The notes under the pieces: model-generated
What the model saw: the letters and a program-made list of their open reading frames with translations, nothing else
Told to the model about the DNA's origin: nothing
Databases searched by the model: none
Made by a program: the position numbers and the translations under genes
From: Methanolinea sp.
GTDB lineage: Archaea > Halobacteriota > Methanomicrobia > Methanomicrobiales > Methanospirillaceae
Assembly: GCA_018263335.1 (NCBI GenBank)
Contig: JADFCY010000009.1
Location: 1-64,000, forward strand
Direction: 5' to 3'
Length of the DNA: 64,000 bases
Part shown: positions 59,064 through 64,000 of the stretch, one piece after another
Numbering within the stretch: the first letter of the stretch is position 1
Layout: each line of letters begins with the position of its first letter

Positions 59064-59903
59064 ATGAGGCTCTCGGTGCTGACGGACAATTCAAGCCTGA
59101 CGGACCGGTATTACCTTGCAGAGCCAGGGTTCTCGGTACTTTTGGAGGAAGGGGTCCGAAAGGTGCTCTTTGACCTGGGATACTCCGATGTCTTTGTGAG
59201 GAATGCCATGAAGATGGGACACTCCCTTCTTGACCTCGAGTACGTCGTCCTCTCGCACGGGCACCTCGACCACACCTGGGGCCTGGTGCACCTCGTGATG
59301 GCGCTCACAGAGGCAGAGATCGAGAAAAGAGACTTCAGGAGACCCACACTTGTCGCACACCCGGACGTCTTCCTGACCAAGCAGTCGGGAAAGGTCCCCG
59401 AGTCGGGCGCGCTCTTCTCTGAAGAGAAGTGCGGGGAGCACTTCAGACTCACACTCTCCAGGCGCCCGGTCTGGCTCTCAGACGACCTCGTCTTCCTGGG
59501 CGAGATCCCCCGGAGGTTTGGATTCGAGCTCCCCGAAGGCGGCAGGCGAAGGAAGCGGGGTGGGACCATAGAAAACGACGAAATGGCCGATGACAGTGCG
59601 CTCGTGTGGAGGGGAAGAGACGGCCTCGTCGTGATCACCGGGTGCTCTCACACAGGCATCTGCAACATCGTGGCATATGCCCGGGAAGTCTGCGGTGAAG
59701 AGCGCGTGCAGGATATCATCGGCGGCCTCCACCTGATGAAGGCGCCGGAGAGCCGACTCGATGCCACGGCTGCAACCCTGAAAAGCATGGGTGTGGTGCG
59801 GATGCATCCCTGCCACTGCACCGGTTTTACGGCGGTCCACCGCTTTGCCAGGGAGTTCATCGTGGAAGAGACGGGATCAGGCCTGGTGTGCGAGTACTCC
59901 TGA
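59064..59903 (+). CDS. MBL-fold protein, RFA-P synthase-related family
   Basis: A 279-residue metallo-beta-lactamase fold protein. The metal site has SHGHLDHTWG (about residues 64-73), the GCSHTGICNIV motif (about 193-203), IGGLHL and HPCHCTGF. These motifs match the archaeal group annotated as 7,8-dihydropterin-6-methyl-4-(ribofuranosyl)aminobenzene phosphate synthase, a name linked to methanopterin metabolism, although most members are untested. ATG 59064 was chosen for the Shine-Dalgarno AAGGAGG at 59045-59051. It stands 190 bp after cmk, in a stretch with T8 near 58936-58943. Confidence 0.85.
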   Translation: MRLSVLTDNSSLTDRYYLAEPGFSVLLEEGVRKVLFDLGYSDVFVRNAMKMGHSLLDLEYVVLSHGHLDHTWGLVHLVMALTEAEIEKRDFRRPTLVAHPDVFLTKQSGKVPESGALFSEEKCGEHFRLTLSRRPVWLSDDLVFLGEIPRRFGFELPEGGRRRKRGGTIENDEMADDSALVWRGRDGLVVITGCSHTGICNIVAYAREVCGEERVQDIIGGLHLMKAPESRLDATAATLKSMGVVRMHPCHCTGFTAVHRFAREFIVEETGSGLVCEYS

Positions 59904-59963
59904 CCATATATTTTCAGTGTGAAGGGAACAATTATTCCTCATTCTCCGGGAAGGTGGGATAGC

Positions 59964-60404
59964 ATGGTGACCTTGGGGGGCGACATCGATATCTTCGCAG
60001 TGAGTGAATGGGATGCCGAGGCGCTTCTTGCGCTCTACCGCGCGGGGGGATGGTGGAAGGAGGAGTGGGACCCATCCCACATCCCTGTCCTGGTCAGGTC
60101 TACCTTCTCATTCGTGGTAGCCGTGCACCGGCAGAGCGGGCGGACGGTCGGGATGGGGAGGGCAATATCAGACGGTGTATCGGACGCGTACATACAGGAC
60201 CTCGTTGTCCTCCCCGAATTCAGGAACCGGGGTGTCGGAAAGGCGCTCCTTATGAGGCTGGTTGAGATCTGCAGGGCCAGGGGGATCTCCTGGATCGCGC
60301 TCGTTGCCGAGCCGGGAACGTCCGACTTTTACCGGGAGTCGGGGTTCGTGGTCATGGAAGGGCATATTCCCATGCGTTACCAGGGAGGGGAGCGCAGGTG
60401 CTGA
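59964..60404 (+). CDS. GNAT family N-acetyltransferase
   Basis: A 146-residue acetyltransferase. The acetyl-CoA-binding motif is VVLPEFRNRGVGKALLMRLVE (about residues 81-101), followed by VAEPGTSDFYRESGFVV. The substrate is unknown. ATG 59964 has AAGGTGGG about 6 nt upstream; a GTG at 59919 is a weaker alternative. The last 7 bp overlap the DUF2156 gene, whose fold is also acetyltransferase-like, so the two may form a functional pair. Confidence 0.88.
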   Translation: MVTLGGDIDIFAVSEWDAEALLALYRAGGWWKEEWDPSHIPVLVRSTFSFVVAVHRQSGRTVGMGRAISDGVSDAYIQDLVVLPEFRNRGVGKALLMRLVEICRARGISWIALVAEPGTSDFYRESGFVVMEGHIPMRYQGGERRC

Positions 60405-61306
60405 AATTCTCCCAGTTTCGTCCCGTCACCTTCCGGGAGCAGGCGCTCTTCCGGGACCATTACCGCCTTTATCCCCAGGTGCACAGTGACAACCTCTTCT
60501 CCAACATGCTCTGCTGGAACCATTACGCCAATTATGCATTCCTGCAGGTGAGGGGATCGATCGTGCTCTGCAGCACCATCCAGGGAAAGACCCGGTTTCG
60601 CCCCCCCATCGGCCCACGGGACCCGGATATCCTCGAGGATGTGATACGCCTTGCCGTGGAGGAAGGGGATGAGGCGCCGCTGGTCCTTGTCGATACGCCC
60701 ACGAGAGAGTGGATGGAGTACCTGTATCCTGGCATTGTCCTCCATGAGGACCGCGATCACTTCGAATACGTATACCGCGCAGAAGACCTCGCCCGCCTTC
60801 CGGGGGGGGAATACCTGACGATCCGCCGGCAGCTCAACCGGTTCAGGAAGCAGTGCAGACCGCAACTTGAGGAGATCGGGACCCGGAACCTCTCCGAAGT
60901 GGAGACTTTCCTCCACGAGTGGTGCGAGTGGAAGCAATGCAACGAACACCCGTTCCTCTCTGCCGAGAAGGATGCAGTGATGTATGCGATCTCGCATTTT
61001 CGCGAACTCGGTCTCCTGGGGCTCCTCATCAGGGTCAATGGCAAGGTGGGAGCAATCGCGGTCTTTGAGGAACTGAACCGCGAGACGGCGGTGGTCCACT
61101 TCGAAAAAGGCCTTCCCGAATGCGAGGGGATCTACAAGGCCATCAACGCCGAGACCGCGGCATTCCTCGAAGAGCGGTATACCTACATCAACCGGGAGAG
61201 CGATATGGGAGTCCCTGGCCTCAGGGAGGCAAAGATGCGGTACCACCCCCATCACATGGTAGAGGTCTCCTATGCCCTCCGTGATGACCTCGCGAGGCTG
61301 GTGTGA
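60398..61306 (+). CDS. DUF2156 protein (aminoacyl-tRNA-dependent transferase-like)
   Basis: A 302-residue protein of the DUF2156 family, which has two GNAT-like domains and includes the C-terminal domain of phosphatidylglycerol lysyltransferases. Signs are the start RPVTFREQALFRDHYRLYPQVHSDNLFSNMLCW, YLTIRRQLNRFRKQ and HFEKGLPECEGIYKAINAETAAFL, ending NRESDMGVPGLREAKMRYHPHHMVE. No membrane helices are present, so it is not an MprF. A GTG start, with GGAGGGG upstream, overlaps the GNAT gene by 7 nt. A hairpin overlaps its stop codon. Confidence 0.88.
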   Translation: MLKFSQFRPVTFREQALFRDHYRLYPQVHSDNLFSNMLCWNHYANYAFLQVRGSIVLCSTIQGKTRFRPPIGPRDPDILEDVIRLAVEEGDEAPLVLVDTPTREWMEYLYPGIVLHEDRDHFEYVYRAEDLARLPGGEYLTIRRQLNRFRKQCRPQLEEIGTRNLSEVETFLHEWCEWKQCNEHPFLSAEKDAVMYAISHFRELGLLGLLIRVNGKVGAIAVFEELNRETAVVHFEKGLPECEGIYKAINAETAAFLEERYTYINRESDMGVPGLREAKMRYHPHHMVEVSYALRDDLARLV

Positions 61307-61326
61307 ACGCGCTGAAACGCGCGTTC
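61305..61326 (+). terminator. Terminator-like hairpin after the DUF2156 gene
   Basis: The arms GAACGCG (61305-61311) and CGCGTTC (61320-61326) pair over a short loop. The stem begins within the stop codon, and a T6 tract follows at 61355-61360. Confidence 0.45.
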
Positions 61327-61648
61327 TCCCCCCTGCGCGGCGCAATCAGACTTCTTTTTTAAAATAAAGGATATAATATTATTTTTCGTAATATACCACG
61401 AAAAAATATGACCATTAAGGCCTTATTTTTCCCTCAAAAATAGGACGTGCGCGTTCGGAATTGAAGCAATTCTGTGCCATTTTTCAATAATGACCGATTT
61501 TGCCAGATTTAACCGAAAAAGGCTCATTATTTACCTAGATTATTGAAAAAGGAGAGCGTATCGCGTGTGGAACAAGGCAAAGCTTTAAAATAGGGAAATT
61601 TAACCTCTAAGATAGTAGTTCCATGGGAACTATGGTGGGAGAATTCAA
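61327..61648. other. AT-rich upstream region of the SpeD-like gene
   Basis: About 320 bp, clearly richer in A and T than the rest of the window. Several TATA-like elements are present (near 61360-61380 and gctttaaaat at 61582-61591), and an inverted repeat TATTTTT/AAAAATA (61424-61442). The box at 61582-61591 predicts a start near 61612 and a leader of about 37 nt. No protein gene is seen. The size and AT content suggest regulated expression. Confidence 0.5.
61616..61632 (+). promoter_or_regulatory. Hairpin or operator in the leader of the SpeD-like gene
   Basis: The arms TAGTTCC (61616-61622) and GGAACTA (61626-61632) are perfect inverted repeats around ATG. They are located between the predicted transcription start and the GGTGGGAG Shine-Dalgarno site (61634-61641), where they could hinder transcription or translation. 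Confidence 0.5.
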
Positions 61649-62074
61649 ATGCTTGAGATGAAGCGTGAAGCAGTTGTCCGGAATATGAAGGACAATGACG
61701 TGATAAAGAAGTTCCAGACAGACAAGGCGTGGGGTTTGTGCACGATGGTGGACCTGAAGCACTGCAACCCGGAGACCATCAGGGACCCGGAGAAGATCCA
61801 GGAATTCATCATCCAGCTCTGCGATCTCATCGATATGAAGAGATTCGGCGACCCCACTATAGTCCACTTCGGCCCCTGTGCCAAGGTAGCAGGCTACTCC
61901 ATGACCCAGCTGATCGAGACCTCGCTGGTATCCGGGCACTTTGCCAATGAGACCAATTCGGCATACCTGGATATCTTCAGCTGCAAGGAGTATGGCCCTG
62001 AAAAGACCGCGAAATTCTGCAAGGAGTTCTTCGGCGCGCAGTCGATGAACTTCACTGTGGCATTCAGGTACTAA
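61649..62074 (+). CDS. S-adenosylmethionine decarboxylase-related protein (SpeD-like)
   Basis: A 141-residue protein with the SpeD/SpeH pattern: VHFGPCAKVAGYSMTQLIETSLVSGHF followed by NSAYLDIFSCKEYGPEKTAKFCKEFFGA. In true decarboxylases the sequence is ESH, whose Ser becomes the pyruvoyl group; here residues 90-92 are Glu-Thr-Ser. The Cys of the DIFxC motif (C112) is kept. The protein may not self-process in the usual way. Similar methanogen proteins are known as AdoMet decarboxylase-related; their function is not known to me. GGTGGGAG supplies a good Shine-Dalgarno site 7 nt before the ATG. A CTGCC/GGCAG hairpin and T8 tract (62135-62142) follow. Confidence 0.82.
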   Translation: MLEMKREAVVRNMKDNDVIKKFQTDKAWGLCTMVDLKHCNPETIRDPEKIQEFIIQLCDLIDMKRFGDPTIVHFGPCAKVAGYSMTQLIETSLVSGHFANETNSAYLDIFSCKEYGPEKTAKFCKEFFGAQSMNFTVAFRY

Positions 62075-62235
62075 AAGGCAGGCAGATAGTTCCCGGAACA
62101 CTCCACTGCCGTTGGGCAGGGGAGATGCGGAATCCTTTTTTTTCAAAATCCCTACATGATACTGCCCGGGTCGATCCGGGCGGGACGAGGGAGGCAGTCT
62201 TTTTTTACCGCCCCCAGAATCAGCAAAGTTCAAAA

Positions 62236-62253
62236 CTCCTGGTCGACCAGGAG
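62236..62253 (-). terminator. 18-bp perfect palindrome after marC
   Basis: The perfect palindrome (half CTCCTGGTC) lies 20 bp after the MarC stop codon, and on the minus strand it is followed by TTTT. It probably terminates the marC transcript. It contains no loop as written, so the hairpin would open a few central pairs. Confidence 0.5.
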
Positions 62254-62272
62254 GTTTCGGACATGAGATCTC

Positions 62273-62860
62273 CTAGAAGAGACCGATGATCCCATCGGCG
62301 ATGATCTTCACCGCGATGGCCGCAACCAGCATCCCGAGGACTTTTGCCATGATATCGATGACGGTTTCGCCAACGATCCGCTGGAGGTGGGATGAGAACC
62401 GGAGGATGACCCACGTTGCCACGAGCGAGAGCGTGATCGCAATGGCCGGCACAAGGATCCCGTATTCTTCGGAGAGGAGAATGACGGTGGTGATGGCACC
62501 GGGCCCGCAGAGGAGGGGGGTTCCGATCACCACCCCCGCCACTGACTGGGAAGGGCCCCTTGATCTCCCGATATCGAGCCCGAGCGCCATCTGCATCCCC
62601 AGGATAAAGAGGAGGATGCCCCCTGCGACCTGGAAGCTTGGCATGCTGATCCCGAGGATATTGAAGATAAAGAAGTTGAAGAAGAGGAATATGTAGAGGA
62701 GAAAGCCGGCCACCGCGACGGCAATGAGTGCCTGCTTGTTGATCTCAGATGAAGACTGTCCCTTGGTCATCGAGGTGAAGATCGGCACGCTGAGTATTGG
62801 ATCCAGGATGACGAAGAGCGCCGAGAAGGCATATATCACAGACGAGAGCATGTCCGGCAT
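62273..62860 (-). CDS. MarC family integral membrane protein
   Basis: A 195-residue protein with six membrane helices, normal for the MarC/UPF0056 family (FSALFVILDPILSVPIFTSMTKG at the start; GTPLLCGPGAITTVILL in the middle). Members were once linked to multiple antibiotic resistance, but the true transport role is unknown. An AT-rich stretch with acaattaata near 62890-62900 could contain its promoter. Confidence 0.9.
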   Translation of the reverse strand: MPDMLSSVIYAFSALFVILDPILSVPIFTSMTKGQSSSEINKQALIAVAVAGFLLYIFLFFNFFIFNILGISMPSFQVAGGILLFILGMQMALGLDIGRSRGPSQSVAGVVIGTPLLCGPGAITTVILLSEEYGILVPAIAITLSLVATWVILRFSSHLQRIVGETVIDIMAKVLGMLVAAIAVKIIADGIIGLF

Positions 62861-63196
62861 ACAACCGCTGGATCAATATTCTTCTCCCGGACAATTAATA
62901 GCGTGGATGGAAATCCAAGGAACAATGTACAGGGAACGACCTTCCGAGAAAAATCAGATGCTCCCCTGGTATGGTCCTGATCGATAGGGGGGTTGATGCC
63001 AGATTCTGGGGGTGTCCGGCAAAATGAAAAAAACCAGGTGACATAGCCAGGGAGAGCAATATCATATCCACTTCCTGGTTTAAAAATTTTCATGTTTATC
63101 ATGGGCAGGGGAGGAAAAACCGGGCAGGGCGGGGCGTTTTCCACGAATTGCCACGCACACCCCCGCATTCCTCCCCTGCGTGCCGGGATTGGGCGT
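62861..63196. other. Intergenic region between marC and the F390 synthetase-like gene
   Basis: About 335 bp, no credible gene. On the minus strand a long-loop hairpin with arms AAACCAGG and CCTGGTTT (between about 63028 and 63083) ends in a T-rich tract, and could terminate the F390 synthetase-like transcript. The left end holds the marC promoter. Confidence 0.4.
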
Positions 63197-64000
63197 TTAA
63201 CGGCGGTCTACCAGTCGTTTCGGCCGCCCTTTCACGCGGGAGAGTTCAAGACCACCCGGCGGGGTGAACTTGAAGAGGACGTGGAAGTCTTCTGATATGG
63301 CCGGTGCAAGGCCTGGTTTCGCGCGGAGGAACGAGGCAATGAACCGCTCGCCGATCTCCTCTCCGGGCAGGTGCGCGGGGTCAAGCGCCTCCATGCTCAC
63401 CCGGAGGACGACTCCGCCATTCTCGCCGTGGTACACAAATGCCTCGTATTCACCGGTCAGGTACTCTATGTTCCCCCGCTGGAAGACCCCTCGCTCGATA
63501 TCCACCCGGTTCACCGGAGTCCCCATGATCCAGAGGGTCTCAGCCTCTCGCTGGGGGGAGTAGATCTTCATGTGTGTTCTGCCGCATGCGCACGGCTCGC
63601 GGGTCATCACGACGGTCGTGTCCTCCGTGTCGTAATTAATAAGCAGCGTGCCGCACCGGCCGCCGGGAGGGACGAGGGTGGTGAGCACCGCCCGCCCGCA
63701 TTCGCCGTCAGGGACAAACCCGCCCATCGAGGGATCATACACGTCAAGGTGGACGAGGTCTTCGGGCACGTGGAGCCCTGAGCGTTCGCGACACTCCCCG
63801 CACATGGTCCCCTCAGTGCTGCCGTACGTGTTGAAGACCTCGCGGTCCCACACTTCGGCGAGGTACGCTCTCGATTCGTCGGCAAAACTCTCGCCGCCGA
63901 CGATGAGCCGTTCAAGCGAGGTCTCCCTGGGGTCAAGGCCCTCTCCTTCGAGCTGCCGTGCGAGTCTCAGCAGCTTAAAGACGCTTCCCACGATCCCCGT
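63197..64000 (-). CDS. Coenzyme F390 synthetase / phenylacetate-CoA ligase family protein (partial)
   Basis: The C-terminal part (about 268 residues visible) of an adenylate-forming ligase; the start is beyond the right edge. It has LERLIVGGESFADESRAYLAEVW and the core motif FNTYGSTEGTMCGE, the YDTEDTTVVMTREPCACGRTHMKI region and a C-terminal ACT-like half ending SRVKGRPKRLVDRR. In methanogens such PaaK-like proteins are often coenzyme F390 synthetases, which adenylylate F420 under oxidative stress. Other CoA ligase substrates cannot be excluded. Confidence 0.82.
   Translation of the reverse strand, partial: TGIVGSVFKLLRLARQLEGEGLDPRETSLERLIVGGESFADESRAYLAEVWDREVFNTYGSTEGTMCGECRERSGLHVPEDLVHLDVYDPSMGGFVPDGECGRAVLTTLVPPGGRCGTLLINYDTEDTTVVMTREPCACGRTHMKIYSPQREAETLWIMGTPVNRVDIERGVFQRGNIEYLTGEYEAFVYHGENGGVVLRVSMEALDPAHLPGEEIGERFIASFLRAKPGLAPAISEDFHVLFKFTPPGGLELSRVKGRPKRLVDRR

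Noticed and set aside
1..64000. CRISPR arrays, insertion sequences, integrase-tRNA junctions or prophage genes
   Set aside because: No regularly spaced direct repeats, transposase or integrase motifs, or partial tRNA duplicates were seen in the window.

Overview
This 64 kb window is chromosomal DNA from a methanogenic archaeon, most likely of the order Methanomicrobiales. The evidence is direct: it encodes F420-dependent methylene-H4MPT reductase (Mer) and methylene-H4MPT dehydrogenase (Mtd), the Tfx regulator, a methanofuran-type kinase, a coenzyme F390 synthetase-like ligase, an S-layer protein with a DUF3821-type N-terminus and a PGF-CTERM tail, archaeal aIF2-beta, Rpb11/RpoL, aEF1-beta, fibrillarin/Nop5, an archaeal-type 7S RNA and the full archaeal S10-spc ribosomal operon. 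Base composition is GC-rich and genes are dense, often overlapping by 1-8 nt. I see no insertion sequence, prophage or CRISPR array; this is mostly core genome with islands of lineage-specific genes.

Layout. 0-7 kb: ilvC, aIF2-beta with a TRAM domain, rpoL, then two minus-strand pairs (AAA ATPase + metallo-beta-lactamase protein; methionine aminopeptidase + M24 peptidase). 7-13 kb: two small genes, two tRNAs, a methyltransferase-like protein, 7S (SRP) RNA, malate dehydrogenase, aEF1-beta, a zinc ribbon protein, the mfnE-like kinase and a secreted phospholipase D-like protein. 13-16.5 kb: the least understood part, with two minus-strand HTH genes behind a perfect 23-bp palindrome, facing a membrane OB-fold-like protein, a degenerate histidine-kinase-like membrane protein and a RAD55/KaiC-like protein without a P-loop, followed by a Holliday-resolvase-related endonuclease and a HEAT protein. 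16.5-19 kb: NAD biosynthesis (nadX-nadA-nadC). 19-30 kb: tRNA methylthiotransferase, iorAB with an overlapping DNA methyltransferase, truB/hemD, a TctA-like permease, nop5-fibrillarin, thymidylate synthase, and tRNAs for Ile, Ser and Gln. 31-40 kb: S-layer protein, AMP phosphorylase, a surface protein with PEGA-like repeats, tRNA-Arg, a dCTP-deaminase-family protein, NrpR and a tubulin/FtsZ-like protein. 40-44 kb: mer, a GalT-like protein, mtd and tfx. 44.5-58.9 kb: a 27-gene ribosomal/secY/adk/cmk operon preceded by a long hairpin-rich leader. 59-64 kb: an MBL protein, an acetyltransferase + DUF2156 pair, a SpeD-like protein, MarC and the C-terminal part of an F390 synthetase-like ligase that runs off the right edge.

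Themes. Many genes have a TATA-like box about 25-30 bp before the start codon and no Shine-Dalgarno motif, which suggests leaderless mRNAs; others (S-layer, mer, mtd, operon-internal genes) have clear Shine-Dalgarno sites. Several proteins keep a known fold but lose key residues: the histidine-kinase-like protein (no His), the RAD55-like protein (no Walker A), the FtsZ-like protein (altered T4/T7 loops), the SpeD-like protein (Ser to Thr at the expected pyruvoyl site) and the dCTP-deaminase-like protein (Glu to Cys). These, together with the palindrome-controlled HTH locus at 13-15 kb and the structured region before the ribosomal operon, are the places most worth testing.
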